NCBI RefSeq assembly: GCF_029633865.1
Contig: NC_079222.1
Span: 30,202,811 to 30,266,810 of the forward strand
DNA: 64,000 nucleotides
Origin: Lampris incognitus
Taxonomy: Eukaryota > Chordata > Actinopteri > Lampriformes > Lampridae
Reading direction: 5' to 3'
Shown: positions 12,601 to 22,551 of the stretch, one piece after another
How positions within the stretch are numbered: the stretch's first letter is position 1
Layout: every line of letters starts with the position of its first letter
The notes under the pieces: model-generated
What the model saw: the letters and a program-made list of their open reading frames with translations, nothing else
Told to the model about the DNA's origin: nothing
The model's database searches: none
Program-made: the position numbers and the translations under genes

Positions 12601-14882
12601 TGTCCCTTCCCAAATAAACATTTAAACCCATGGGATCAGCGTCTATGGAAGAGTGGAGCATTTTGTTTTTTGTTTTTTTTTAACCTGCTACACCAACTGC
12701 ATTTGTGTTGCGTTTGGTTTTGTGCCAGCCGCGTTTTCTGAGATTTCAAGTAGGCTACTTTGGAAAATTGGCAAGTTAAGTGGCAATCGCTTTAGCTGGA
12801 ACTGAATTGATTAATTAGATCTTTTTAACTACAGGATCATGGATACACATTGATTTGACTGATTTCTTTTTATGTGCAATGAAACAAACTGACAAGGTTG
12901 CTTTGCTACGTTGCATTGCCTCTGGTACAACGAGATATTTGTTTTAATCATTTTTAAATAGGTTGTATTCATGTTTTACACCATTCTATGTAGTTTTCAC
13001 CTGTTAGAAGGTCGCGTAGCCGCGCATAGAAAACAAAATAAACCAGCCGTATATACTGGTACTGATTGATACTGAGTTACTACAGGAGAGACGTGATGTT
13101 CTCTGCAATTAGGTGGAAAAATATATGCATATATTGATATCAGCAGTGGCAACTGATCAAAATGAGTTGGACAATATTGACATATGGATATCTGCAAAAA
13201 TCCATTATCGTGCATCCCTAATACTTATTCTAGCAGTCCTTTGTTCCTGGATCTTTCGCTTTTTTTTCCTGTCAACATTTAAAATTACTCTAAATTCCAA
13301 AATCAACATTTAAAAACCCAGATAATTGGCAAACCAGGAAGCTTTATTCATTTAAAAGTTATCGCTGAAGTGTAGAATGCTGAACCTTCAACCAGTGGCC
13401 AGTAGTACAGGACTGTGGTAATTCCCAGGTGTGAATGTTAGTCACCTTTCGTTCTCCTGATATTATTACTCCATGACATGATTGTAAATAACAACAACTT
13501 CTTGGTTAACTTGCTCAACTAAACAAGTGTTAAAAGTATGTTACTTCCTGTGTTTGTTGCCATAGATCAGTCGGGAGCAGTAACTGAGGAGGAAATATAT
13601 GATGATGTTGACTCGCAAGGTTTTCCTCCTCCCCCTCCAGTCAGCAGGTAACATGAAAATTGAAACTAATCTATGCAACAGTAACAACAAAAATAAAGAA
13701 ATACTATTGCAAAAAGTAAACAGTTCTGTGTCTGTATGCATGCTCAATAATCCAGGTAAGGAAATCACATAAAGTTGAATCAATTCATCTGGACACGTTT
13801 ATTGAGAGAAACGTTTCATCACTTATCTAAGTGACCTCTTCAGTCTCAACTGACTGCAGATATCCCCACCCTCCTAAAAAATACAGTTGCATAATGACTG
13901 AAACCAACGACCAGTTTCATATGCAAATATGGGTGTGACCATTAACTAGAGTTACAATGGTCATGTGTACGATTCAAAGAGAATTGGGGAATAGCTATAA
14001 ACGCATCATCCTTCCGGTAGACAAAGGTAGATGTAGGTATTTTATTAAACCACAAAGGTTATACCAGAGATTATACCCAGGGGAATATACACCTAGTCTG
14101 TATGGGTTACCTAAAACACATGAACAGGATGTGCCCTCATGTTCTATTGTTTGTATGATTAACTCAGTGACCTATAACATCTCTACGTTTCTAGCATCTA
14201 TCCTTAACCCGTTCGTAAGCAGTAATGAACATCACATTCAGAACAATATGGATTTTGTGGATAAGGTGAGGGACATCATTATGGATGTGGATGAAACAAT
14301 GGTCTCATGATGTGTGGTCTCACGTGTGTTCCTGTTGATGAAGCAGTGGAGGTAGTCCGTATGAAATTACAAGATGACCCCACCCTCAGCAATAGGACCA
14401 CCCTTAACACTGACAAAGTGTTTCTGCTCCTGAAGCTGTGTCTTCAGTCCACGTACTTCACATACAGGGGGCAGTACTATAGGGTGTGCTATGGGTTCCC
14501 CAGTCTCACCTGTAGTGGCCAAGTTGTATATGGAGAAAGTGGAAAAGAGGGCTCCGATGTGCAATCCAGGAACAACACCTAGCCAGTGGTTCAGATTTGT
14601 GAATGACACCTGGGATAAAATTAAATCTCAGGACATACCACATGGTGGCCCAGTGGTTAGTGCTGTTGCCTCACAACAAGAAGGTCCTGGGTTTGAACCC
14701 CGGGGTTATCCAACCTTGGGGGTCATCCCAGGTAGTCCTCTGTGTGGAGTTTGCATGTTCTCCCCGTGTCTGCGGTGGGTTTTCTCCAGGTGCTCCTGTT
14801 TCCCCCACCATCAAAAAGACATGCATGTGAAGGTTAATACTCCTGTCTGTGCCTCACGATCCTTTGGGGTTTTAAGCAGGAG

Positions 14883-14952
<70 letters not shown>

Positions 14953-17278
14953 ATGTATTTGTGCCCCTGACCGAGGCATGGCAAGACGAATTGGAGTTGG
15001 TCCCTGGGTGCTGCACGGCGTCTGCTCACTGCTCCTAGCTACACAGCTAGGATGGGTTAAATGCAGAAAAAGAATTGCCCCACAGGAATTAATAAAGTAG
15101 TAAACATTTCACCAACCACATTTAATTCTGTGGCCAACCACATCAAGTTCACCAGGGAAGATGTGAAAAATGACAGGTTAGCCTTCTTAGACTAGAAACT
15201 GCAATTGTTGATGACGGACATTTGACTGTTATGTTTACTGTAAACCAACACTCACTGATCAGTACTTAAGGTTTGACTCTTATCATCCATCGGAGCACAA
15301 ACTAAGAGTCATCAGGTAACTGTACCACCGAGCTGACAACATCCCCTCTGACACAGTGGTCGGGGAAGGGGAGAAGTGTGGTTATCCTAACTGGGCATTT
15401 GTCAAAGCCAGGAAGAAGCCCAATCAGTGCACCAGCCAATCGAAGAGAGGAGAAGGACAACAGCTGCCATTTCACAATGCTGTGATTGCAACTATTCCCC
15501 AATCCTCTGTGAAAAGTAACCCCATTGTGGGGTCTGCGATGGTGTAGTGGTCAAAGCATCGGCTTTGTGTCGATGCAGTTGCCCACTGGGGACCGGGGTT
15601 CGCGCCCCGGTCTCGTCAGATCCGACTATGGCCGGACTTGATGAAGCAGCAATAATTGGTTACGCTGTCTTCGGGAGGGGGGCGGAGTCGGCTTGTGTTC
15701 GTCACATGAATGCGTCTCTGTGTGTGTCGGAAAAACCAGTGGTTCGGCCTGGATTCGCCTTGTCACGAAAGTGGCGAGGCGATTCCTTCGAGACTGCCAA
15801 CCGGAGAGATGCAGTTGGCGAACGCATACAGTACGAGGGTGGGTGTTTGAACTAAAATAGGGATCGATTGGCCACTAAACTGGGAGAAAAAGGGAAAAAT
15901 CAGAAATAAATTTATAAAAAAAAGTAACCCCATTGTAACTCCACTTAATGGTCACGGAAATTTGCATATGAAATCAATCGTTGGTTTCGGTCGTTATGCA
16001 ACTGTATTGTTTATAAAGGGTGGGGATACCTGAAGAGGTCACTTAGATGAGTGATTAAACATTTCTCTCAATTAACGTGTCCAGATGAACTGATTCAACT
16101 TTCTGTGATGTGGACTCTATCTCAAATGAGTTTTCACTCACTGTCAGAGAATCTTTTTTTTTTCTTCTTTTTTTTTTTGTATTGAAGTTTACGTTTTACT
16201 GAGCTATAATTTTTGAGTCAAGTTGTTAAAAGCAGAGTCTTCTACTTGTCGGAAAAAAATCTCTAAATCAAAGGGACTCTACCATTATTTCTCTCTCCAG
16301 CCTTCCAACCCTGAAAGCTCAGACCAAGGCTGAGGAGATGGATCCGAAAAAACAGAAAAAGTTTAAGAAAGAGGAGAAGGAGTTCAGGAAAAAATTCAAA
16401 GTATGTTTCTCTTATAATATGTTCATGTTTAATAACTCTTCTTTTTTTATATCCAGTCATTTAATTCTCTCAAAATTTGCACCGGGACTAGTGCATTTCT
16501 GACTCTTCACTTCGCTTCACTCATAAATGTAAGCAGGACAGCATTAGTTTGTCTTTTCGCTGTCAAAAATTAAAAATCACAGCTGCTGTTTCTATTTCAG
16601 CATGATGGGGATATACAGGTGTTGTATCAGTTGACTGTCTCTCCTACTTTGACCAACAAGAAATGGAGTGGCAAAGATTTGCCGATAAAACCAGGGGAGA
16701 CACTTGACGTCATCGTTAAAGCTGTGGATGACAAGTTCATCTGTCGGAATGAAGAGGGCAAGTGTGAGTATCTGTTTGTGTTAATCCATCTATCTTCCTT
16801 TCTTAATTTGAGCAAGTCTGAGATGATGAAAACTAACGGTCCACTATTATCTTTTCTAGTTGGTTATGTTTTAGCCAGTCACGTTGCCATGGAGTGAGTA
16901 TGACACACAAACATGTTGAAAAGTCTCAGATACACACACATACATGTATGCATGAATGGATAGATGGTAGTTGTGGGGTGTAAATAATGTTTTTCTGGTG
17001 AATTATTGATCAATTATTCTCCCATTTACCATTTCAGAGACGGTGATATATATGACGACATTGGAGATGGTATGTTATCATATGATTAAAAACTCCTTGG
17101 ACAGATATTCACATGCAACAGACCAAAAATAATATTATGAAATCATCTACTTTTAGGAGACTAAACTACTACCTTAAATGAAGACACAGTTTGCTTATAT
17201 AAATTAATTTACTTAATAACAGATGTTTAAAATTAATGTAATGACTTCTTTGCAGATTGCATCTACGACAACGACTGA
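1985..17278 (+). CDS. fyb1: FYN-binding protein 1 (ADAP/FYB1-type), C-terminal exons
   Basis: Twelve exons join in phase: 1985-2120, 2759-2918, 3677-3815, 5661-5680, 5920-5989, 11514-11554, 13566-13647, 16301-16400, 16601-16763, 16860-16893, 17038-17069 and 17256-17278 (1000 nt, stop TGA). FYB1/ADAP is a cytosolic adaptor of T cells and myeloid cells linking SLP-76 and FYN to integrin activation. The translation shows a charged helix ending KKFK, a first helical SH3-like module ([23 protein letters not shown]), short linkers with EVYDDI, EIYDDV and EIYDDV, a second KKFK helix and second SH3-like module ([18 protein letters not shown]), then DIYDDI and the terminal CIYDND. YDD motifs are the family's SH2-docking sites. 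The N-terminal part lies outside the window. FYB2 or a fish-specific paralogue is less likely because the order and the extreme C-terminus fit FYB1. Confidence 0.93.
2198..2640 (-). repeat. SINE family A, copy 1
   Basis: tRNA-derived SINE of about 430 bp. Read on the minus strand it has a promoter-like head near 2640, a GGTTCGAATCC-like B box near 2580, a conserved body and an A-rich tail. Five further copies lie at 12048, 48052, 54880, 56945 and 61905. Confidence 0.75.
2660..2755 (+). repeat. (TG)n microsatellite
   Basis: About 96 bp of uninterrupted TG. It runs directly into the acceptor of the next FYB1-type exon, where GTGTTAG replaces a normal pyrimidine tract. Confidence 0.95.
2759..2918 (+). 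CDS. fyb1: FYB1-type exon: SH3-like module 1
   Basis: Encodes [16 protein letters not shown] through [14 protein letters not shown], the core of the first SH3-like fold. Ends in phase 1 at GTGAGT. The acceptor sits immediately after a 96-bp TG repeat. Confidence 0.92.
3571..3657 (+). repeat. (TG)n microsatellite
   Basis: About 87 bp of TG, ending shortly before the next exon acceptor at 3676. Confidence 0.95.
3677..3815 (+). CDS. fyb1: FYB1-type exon: end of SH3-like module 1 and first YDD motif
   Basis: Encodes [19 protein letters not shown] and then DPEVYDDI. The GYVK strand completes the SH3-like fold and the Tyr in EVYDDI matches the family's phosphotyrosine docking motif. Phases 1 in, 2 out. 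Confidence 0.92.
4195..4249 (-). ncRNA. Hammerhead-ribozyme-like core (Penelope terminal repeat)
   Basis: On the minus strand: CTGAAGA, a stem II of GTCACT/ATTGAT closed by TAGATG (one mismatch), GAAA, about 20 nt, then GTCCAG. Penelope elements are known to carry hammerhead motifs in their terminal repeats. Stem I was not established, so activity is uncertain. Confidence 0.45.
5175..5226 (+). ncRNA. Damaged hammerhead-like core
   Basis: Same terminal-repeat family as the copy at 4195 but on the plus strand. Stem II and GATGAAAC are intact and GTCCAG follows, but the first box is shortened to CTGAGG, which should abolish cleavage. Confidence 0.4.
5661..5680 (+). CDS. fyb1: FYB1-type 20-nt microexon
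   Basis: Bounded by TTCTCTGCAG and GTATGA. It joins phase 2 to phase 1 and adds SEFNGHG between two YDD-motif exons. Both flanking exons fit its phases, which supports it despite its size. Confidence 0.75.
5920..5989 (+). CDS. fyb1: FYB1-type exon: proline run and EIYDDV
   Basis: Encodes [19 protein letters not shown]. The proline run and the EIYDDV motif match the linker between the two SH3-like modules of ADAP. Phases 1 in, 2 out. Confidence 0.9.
6234..6320 (+). repeat. (GGAT)n microsatellite
   Basis: About 87 bp of GGAT units. A shorter GGAT run at 4608-4633 sits in similar surrounding sequence, suggesting both belong to one dispersed repeat. Confidence 0.9.
6855..7400 (-). pseudogene. 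RTE-like LINE 3' fragment, copy 1
   Basis: The minus strand encodes the C-terminal part of a non-LTR reverse transcriptase protein: a KYLG-containing stretch near 7250, then [29 protein letters not shown] and ARLRWLGHV. It ends in a TAG-repeat tail near 6860-6880. 5'-truncated. Clade assignment is from general resemblance. Confidence 0.65.
7401..7945. other. Intronic gap
   Basis: Between two LINEs. A poly-A-like stretch is near 7410-7435. I see no exon or repeat end I can name. Confidence 0.3.
7946..9870 (-). pseudogene. Non-LTR retrotransposon (I/Nimb-like?) reverse transcriptase part
   Basis: Minus-strand fragments in several frames give, in protein order, a [11 protein letters not shown] segment and [14 protein letters not shown] (near 9450-9300), [14 protein letters not shown] (near 8960), [11 protein letters not shown], and a long C-terminal part ending in [14 protein letters not shown]. 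Frameshifts are frequent. The 3' end near 7946 carries a short GATGA-type tail. A second copy lies at 31608-32613. The clade is uncertain. Confidence 0.75.
9871..10204 (+). pseudogene. Inverted 5' (endonuclease) part of the same LINE
   Basis: The plus strand encodes [36 protein letters not shown] and [10 protein letters not shown], the start of an APE-type endonuclease domain. The reverse transcriptase next to it is on the minus strand. A 5' piece inverted against the 3' body is the signature of twin-primed LINE insertion. Confidence 0.65.
10205..10925 (-). pseudogene. RTE-like LINE 3' fragment, copy 2
   Basis: Same family as the copy at 6855. The minus strand encodes [18 protein letters not shown] and [12 protein letters not shown], continues in another frame to the C-terminus, and ends in the shared 3' sequence also seen at 1120. 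Frameshifted. Confidence 0.65.
10926..11513. other. Intronic gap
   Basis: FYB1-type intron without a recognisable repeat or gene. Confidence 0.4.
11514..11554 (+). CDS. fyb1: FYB1-type 41-nt exon
   Basis: Encodes [13 protein letters not shown] between a CATGACAG acceptor and a GTATCA donor. Phases 2 in, 1 out, matching both neighbours. The content is proline-rich linker. Confidence 0.8.
11636..13220. mobile_element. Non-autonomous hAT-type element
   Basis: The ends are TAGGGATGCAC and GTGCATCCCTA with a perfect 8-bp flanking duplication ATACTTAT (11628-11635 and 13221-13228). No transposase is visible. A family A SINE is inserted at 12048-12468. Confidence 0.8.
12048..12468 (-). repeat. SINE family A, copy 2
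   Basis: Minus-strand copy of the same tRNA-derived SINE as at 2198, with the B-box-like motif near 12430. It lies inside the hAT-type element and is therefore younger. Confidence 0.75.
13566..13647 (+). CDS. fyb1: FYB1-type exon: EIYDDV and proline run
   Basis: Encodes [19 protein letters not shown] followed by FPPPPPVS. Second EIYDDV motif of the linker. Phases 1 in, 2 out, with a CATAG acceptor and GTAACA donor. Confidence 0.9.
13789..13843 (-). ncRNA. Hammerhead-ribozyme-like core, intact motifs
   Basis: On the minus strand: CTGAAGA, stem II GTCACT/AGTGAT with loop TAGATA, GAAAC, a short stretch, then the expected cleavage triplet and CAG (GTCCAG). This is the best-preserved copy of the first version in the window. 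Stem I pairing was not resolved. Confidence 0.5.
14636..15103 (+). repeat. SINE family B, copy 1, with (GTTA)n expansion
   Basis: Starts with GGTGGCCCAGTGGTTAG (A-box-like), has a B-box-like GGTTTGAACCC, and the common body with GTTTGCATGTTCTCCCC. A (GTTA)n tract occupies about 14881-14950. It interrupts the Penelope reading frame. Confidence 0.7.
15529..15919 (+). repeat. SINE family C (tRNA-derived)
   Basis: A-box-like TGTAGTGGTCA and B-box-like GGTTCGCGCCCC in the head, an A-rich tail, and a perfect 17-bp flanking duplication (15512-15528 and 15920-15936). Inserted in the Penelope element. Confidence 0.8.
16030..16084 (+). ncRNA. Hammerhead-like core with broken GAAA
   Basis: CTGAAGA and stem II GTCACT/AGTGAT are intact, but the GAAA box reads TAAA. 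GTCCAG follows. Probably inactive. Confidence 0.45.
16301..16400 (+). CDS. fyb1: FYB1-type exon: charged helix before SH3-like module 2
   Basis: Encodes [15 protein letters not shown] followed by a Lys/Glu-rich helix ending FRKKFK, in phase 0. It repeats the pattern of the exon at 1985-2120, reflecting the internal duplication of the helical SH3 module. Confidence 0.92.
16601..16763 (+). CDS. fyb1: FYB1-type exon: SH3-like module 2
   Basis: Encodes [15 protein letters not shown] through [19 protein letters not shown] to CRNEEGK. Same phases (0 in, 1 out) as the first module's exon at 2759-2918. Confidence 0.93.
16860..16893 (+). CDS. fyb1: FYB1-type exon: last SH3-like strand
   Basis: Encodes [10 protein letters not shown], the counterpart of GYVK in the first module. 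Phases 1 in, 2 out. Confidence 0.9.
17038..17069 (+). CDS. fyb1: FYB1-type exon: DIYDDI
   Basis: Encodes [10 protein letters not shown], the penultimate tyrosine motif of the family. 32 nt, phases 2 in, 1 out. Confidence 0.9.
17256..17278 (+). CDS. fyb1: FYB1-type terminal exon
   Basis: Encodes CIYDND and a TGA stop, matching the conserved extreme C-terminus of FYB1. Confidence 0.92.
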
Positions 17279-17328
17279 GAATCACTGCACCACTGCTGTA
17301 ACTGTATGGTACTGAGTTTGCAATTTCT

Positions 17329-17387
<59 letters not shown>

Positions 17388-17790
17388 CATATATATATCG
17401 CAGTCACAAAGAACAATACAATCCTCATATATTGTTTCAAAACTATGTCAAAACTGATAAGAATAACATGTTAAATATTTTTTGTTGTAACATTTGAAAT
17501 ATAGCAACAGAGATATGACTGCAATAGCAACAGCCATAAGGATAAAACATACAGAAAGAAAGTGAAACTGTTTGATGGAGCAGCAGTATTTCAACATGAC
17601 TTTGTGTTTATATTGGCTTTTTTTCCTGGCACTGCCTGCAGCTTCAGTACCAGCTTGAGTTTTCCTGAAAATCTACAATGGTGATACCAAAGCTTACTTT
17701 TAGCTGCAGATTTCAATGCAAATTTGTGATTTTTAATGAATGAATAAATACATTAAATAAAAGTTATGAACATTTTTAACTTCCTCCTCT
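17279..17790 (+). other. fyb1: FYB1-type 3' untranslated region
   Basis: Continues from the stop codon through an (AT)n tract at about 17334-17387 to two AATAAA signals at 17743-17748 and 17756-17761. The exact cleavage site cannot be read from sequence. Confidence 0.6.
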
Positions 17791-19661
17791 GTTCTTTTGG
17801 GTCCAGTACTTGATTAATACTCGTTGTTTAGTGAAATAAAAGGAACTGATTAGAGATACAGATGGAGGTATGTTTGTTGTGGCATCTTTACAGTTGTGCA
17901 CAATTACATGCTCAATTCTATTGACTTGAATTTAGCCCTATAAACACTCCAATAATATACCAGTTATATCAAAAAACAGAGAGATGATAGATAGATTTAC
18001 TTTAATAATCCCCGTGGGGAAATTCAATTCATTCATAAAGCTTAGTTGTCTGCAAAGGATCTCTAGCTAGGCAAGTATAATGTTTCCCTTTTTTTAAACA
18101 AACCCAAAATACTGAATATTCAAACGATTTAAATATCTAAATAGAAAATTAGCAATAAAATACATTGATGTGGCCAATGTTTGTATGGTTAACACTTTAC
18201 TTTCCATAGATTTGCAAACTGGGAAATGCTGGAGAGGCCTGGAACACTTCCTGCACTGCAAATTAGTATAGTGTTGTCATCGACCACCATGCACAGTCAT
18301 TTAGTTTTTGCACTTTGAAGTTAATCTAAAATATTTTGTTGAATGTTAAATAAGTTTCAACTGTTTTTCATTAGCCTAAACACATTATTTATGCGTTTAT
18401 TATCCTCTGTCGACACCAGTAACATTTTTCTGTTTTTCTTTTGTTAATTATTGGAGGGTGGTGAAGGTAATGGAGTGATGGATTTACTCTATTTTTTTCT
18501 TCTTTTTTTTTTTGTAGTTGTTGTTTTTTGTTACCCATCCCTGATTCCAAATATGTCCACAGCTTTAGACGTCCTTAAGTCCTACAGAGAATTGGAACAT
18601 TTCACTGAATGGGCACTGACTGTGTAAAACTGCTAACTGTATGCCTACACTGTAAAGAATTGCTGTAAATTTACTGTGGATTTACGACAGCATCTTACTG
18701 GATTTCATAATAATTGTTAAAATACTGTTAAATATTCATGTACATTAACAGTTAATGCAGTTGGTTAACCATGACAGTAGATAACTAATTTATCAGCATA
18801 AAACAGTGTTTTCCGTCAAACGGTGGAAATATGCACTATCATCCCTTTACCAGTCCAGACACTATCCATCAACATCATACTGATGACTGTAGGCTAATGT
18901 GTATATTTTGATGATAACGCTTTTTATTAATCGAACTGCTCATATGACTCATTTTTGAGTGACAAGATGTGTGAACTTGACTTTGGACAGCACAGTTTCG
19001 GTAGTCTACGTCACATTCTAACAAGAGCAGCCCATGAGGAGTTCATGTAAGGAGGTAATGTTATGCAAATCTCCTAAAATTGGCAGCGTGCGGTATTTTT
19101 TTGTATGCGTGATTATTGAATTGTTGATATTGCAGATAATGTTTCACTATGTCTGTTTCATTAGGTCAGGTTGCTGAGACTGGCGAAGCAAGCTCTGTAG
19201 CTAGCTCGAGCTCAATTAGCTGTAGTACTGTTAGCTAGCTAACAGCCAACTTAAGGTGTTGTTTCTGACCTTTGTAAAGTTTGTTGGCAGTAATATTATC
19301 GTTTGTTCATTTATTTAACTTCGTTTAAAATTCTTATAAATTTAGGCTAGCCTATTAATAGCACAGCAGATTCCCAGCATCTCTGTAAATAAGGTAGGGT
19401 ATCCTTACACTCAACTGAAGCCAAAAAAAATAGTAGTTAATGTTATTAGAGTCAATCACCAATTACAGTGTGAAGATGTAGCTAACTTGTGTTTAAGTCT
19501 ATCATAGAGCCGACTGTACAGAACGGAGAAAAAGGAGTGGGGACTTGGAATCACCCAAGTGTCTCTCTCAGCAGATGGAGAAGTGAGGTGTGTCCGTGTG
19601 GTATTCCCAGGAACAACGTTAAAACCAGATATAACCCATTTCATTGTGTACTCCATTGTAG
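17791..19661. other. Intergenic region
   Basis: AT-rich, with a small GATA run near 17990 and a piece resembling a dispersed fish repeat (ACTGTAAA/TTTACTGT type) near 18645-18790. Earlier exons of the broken gene that follows may lie here, but I could not place any. Confidence 0.35.
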
Positions 19662-19803
19662 TAATTACATGGAGACTACATACAGCCCTCAGCGTACCCA
19701 CATATATCAAATGTCAGAATCCTCCATTGAGGACGTAAGAATGAAATGGCCTTATCTTTTTAATCAGAGGGGCATCTATGCTCATTTTGAGCTACTGACA
19801 GAT
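19662..19803 (+). pseudogene. Broken unnamed gene, exon fragment 1
   Basis: After a CATTGTAG acceptor the frame reads NYMETTYSPQRTHIY, then SIEDVRMKWPYLFNQRG and AHFELLTD. It resembles an uncharacterised protein family I associate with fish genomes (remotely like SAMD3-type proteins). The frame is cut at LLTD and appears to resume about 9.9 kb later at 29737. The 9-bp sequence CTGACAGAT is present at both edges. Family identity is from memory of the pattern and is tentative. Confidence 0.5.
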
Positions 19804-19899
19804 TTTTGTTCCTTTTATTTTATAGAAAAAACTGACAAATAGAATTATAGAAAAATAAAAAATATAGTATATATAATATATAATAATATATTATATAAT

Positions 19900-19972
<73 letters not shown>
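19804..19972. repeat. AT-rich stretch and (AC)n microsatellite
   Basis: AT-rich sequence followed by about 65 bp of AC ending in TATATA, into which the first Tc1-like element inserted. Confidence 0.85.
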
Positions 19973-20371
19973 CAGTGCATCCGGAAAGTACTCACACCCC
20001 TTCACTTTCCCCACATTTTGTTATGTTACAGCCTTATTCCAAAATGGATTAAATTCCTTTTTTTTATTATCGATCTACACACAATACCCCATAACAACAA
20101 AGTGAAAAAGGTTTTGTAGAAATTTTTGCAAATTTATTAAAAATAAAAAGCTGAAATATTGCATGTACATAAGTATTCACACCCTTTGCTATGACACTCA
20201 AAATTGAGTTCAGGTTCATCCTGTTTCCACTGATCATCCTTGAGATGTTTCTACATCTTGATTGGAGTCCACCTGTAGTAAATTCAATTGATTAGACATG
20301 ATTTGGAAAGGCACACGCCTGTCTATATAAGGCCCCACTGTTGACAGTGCATGTCAGAGCAGAAACCAAGC

Positions 20372-21390
20372 CATGAAGCCAAAGGAATTGTCTGTGGACC
20401 TCCGAGACAGGAACGAGGCACAGATCTGGGGAAGGGTACAAAAAAATTTCTACAGCTTTGAAGGTCCCGAAGAGCACAGTGGTCGCCATCATTAGTAAAT
20501 GGAACAAGTTTGGATCCACCAGCACTCGTCCTAGAGCAGGCCGCCCAGCCAAACTGAGCAATCGGGGGAGAAGGGCCTTGGTCAGGGAGGTGACCAAGAA
20601 CCCAATGGTCACTCTGAAAGAGCTCCAGCGTTCCTCTGTGGAGATGATGGAAGAACCTTCCAGAAGGACAACCATCTCTGCAGCACTCCACCAATCAGGC
20701 CTTTATGGTAGAGTGGCCAGATTGAAGCCTCTGCTCAGTAAAAGGCACATGACAGTCCGCTTGGAGTTTGCCAGAAAGCACCTAAAGGACTCTCAGACCA
20801 TGAGAAACAAGATTCTCTGGTCTGATGAAACCAAGATTGAAATCTTTGGCCTGAATGCCAAACGTCACGTCTGGAGGAAACCAGGCACCTCTCATCACCT
20901 TGCTTATACCATCCCTACAGTGAAGCATGGTGGTGGCAGCATCATGCTGTGGGGATGTTCTTCAGCGGCAGGAACTGGAAGACTAGTCAGGATCGAGGGA
21001 AAGTTGAATGGAGCAAAGAACAGAAAGATCCTTGATGAAAACCTGCTCCAGAGCGCTCAGGACCTCAGACTGGGGCGAAGGTTTACCTTTCAACATGACA
21101 ACGACCCTAAGCACACAGCCAAGGCAACAAAGGAGTGGCTTCGGGACAAGTCTGTGAATGTCCTTGAGTTGCCCGGCCAGAGTCCAGACTTGAATCCCAC
21201 TGAACATTTTTGGAAAGACCTGAAAATAGCTGTGCAGCGACACCCCCCATCTAACCTTAGAGAGCTCGAGAGGATCTGCAGAGAAGAATGGGAGAAATAC
21301 CCCAAATATAGGTGTGCTAAGCTTGTAGCTTCATACCCAAGAAGACTTGAGGCTGTAATCGCTGCCAAGGGTGCCTCAACCAAGTACTGA
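20372..21390 (+). pseudogene. Tc1-like transposase, DD34E, N-terminal frameshift
   Basis: The long frame from 20458 has the GRP hook (RPRAGRPAK), LWSDETK (first Asp), HDNDPKHTAK (second Asp) and DLNPTEHFW (Glu), with 34 residues between the second Asp and the Glu. The natural start is the ATG at 20372 (MKPKELSVDLRD), but a small deletion just after it shifts the frame, removing the first helix-turn-helix from the long frame. Catalytic residues are intact. Confidence 0.8.
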
Positions 21391-22551
21391 GTAGAGGGTG
21401 TGAATACTTACACTACCGTTCAAAAGTTTGGAATCACATTGAAATGTCCATATTTTTGAAGGAAAAGCACTGTACTGGTTCAATGAAGATAACTTTAAAC
21501 TAGTCTTAACTTTAAAGAAATACACTCTATACATTGCTAATGTGGTAAATGACTATTCTAGCTGGTGCAATATCTACATAGGTGTATAGAGGCCCATTTC
21601 AAGCAACTATCACTCCAGTGTTCTAATGGTACAATGTGTTTGCTCATTGGCTCAGAAGGCTAATTGATGATTAGAAAACCCTTGTGCAATCATGTTCACA
21701 CATCTGAAAACAGTTTAGCTCGTTACAGAAGCTACAAAACTGACCTTCCTTTGAGCAGATTGAGTTTCTGGAGCATCACATTTGTGGGGTCAATTAAACG
21801 CTCAAAATGGCCAGAAAAAGAGAACTTTCATCTGAAACTCGACAGTCTATTCTTGTTCTTAGAAATGAAGGCTATTCCATGCGAGAAATTGCTAAGAAAT
21901 TGAAGATTTCCTACACCGGTGTGTACTACTCCCTTCAGAGGACAGCACAAACAGGCTCTAACCAGAGTAGAAAAAGAAGTGGGAGGCCGCGTTGCACAAC
22001 TGAGCAAGAAGATAAGTACATTAGAGTCTCTAGTTTGAGAAACAGACGCCTCACAGGTCCCCAACTGGCATCTTCATTAAATAGTACCCGCAAAACACCA
22101 GTGTCAACATCTACAGTGAAGAGGCGGCTGCGGGATTCTGGGCTTCAGGGCAGAGTGGCAAAGAAAAAGCCATATCTGAGACTGACCAATAAAAGAAAAA
22201 GATTAAGATGGGCAAAAGAACACAGACATTGGACAGAGGAAGACTGGAAAAAAGTGTTGTGGACGGATGAATCCAAGTTTGAGGTGTTTGGATCACAAAG
22301 AAGAACGTTTGTGAGACGCAGAACAAATGAAAAGATGCTGGAAGAATGCCTGACGCCATCTGTTAAGCATGGTGGAGGTAATGTGATGGTCTGGGGTTGC
22401 TTTGGTGCTGGTAAGGTGGGAGATTTGTACAGGGTAAAAGGGATTCTGAATAATGAAGGCTATCACTCCATTTTGCAATGCCATGCCATACCCGGTGGAC
22501 AGCGCTTGATTGGAGCCAATTTCATCCTACAACAGGACAATGACCCTAAAC

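Larger units (their letters stand above)
13755..16110 (+). pseudogene. Penelope-like element with decayed reverse transcriptase
   Basis: From 13960 the plus strand encodes, with interruptions, [42 protein letters not shown] and MDVDETMVS. Further on come [19 protein letters not shown] and FVND, where the catalytic motif is normally YVDD. After a SINE the frame resumes with [15 protein letters not shown] and later [11 protein letters not shown]. The flanks are terminal-repeat sequences in opposite orientation, each with a hammerhead-like core. Two SINEs are inserted (14636 and 15529). Inactive. Confidence 0.8.

Noticed and set aside
15547..15855. 102-aa frame as a gene
   Set aside because: Lies wholly inside a SINE with a 17-bp target duplication.
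19489..19661. Upstream part of the 117-aa frame ending at 19842 as coding
   Set aside because: Only the part after the acceptor at 19661 resembles the gene family; the start of the frame looks intronic.
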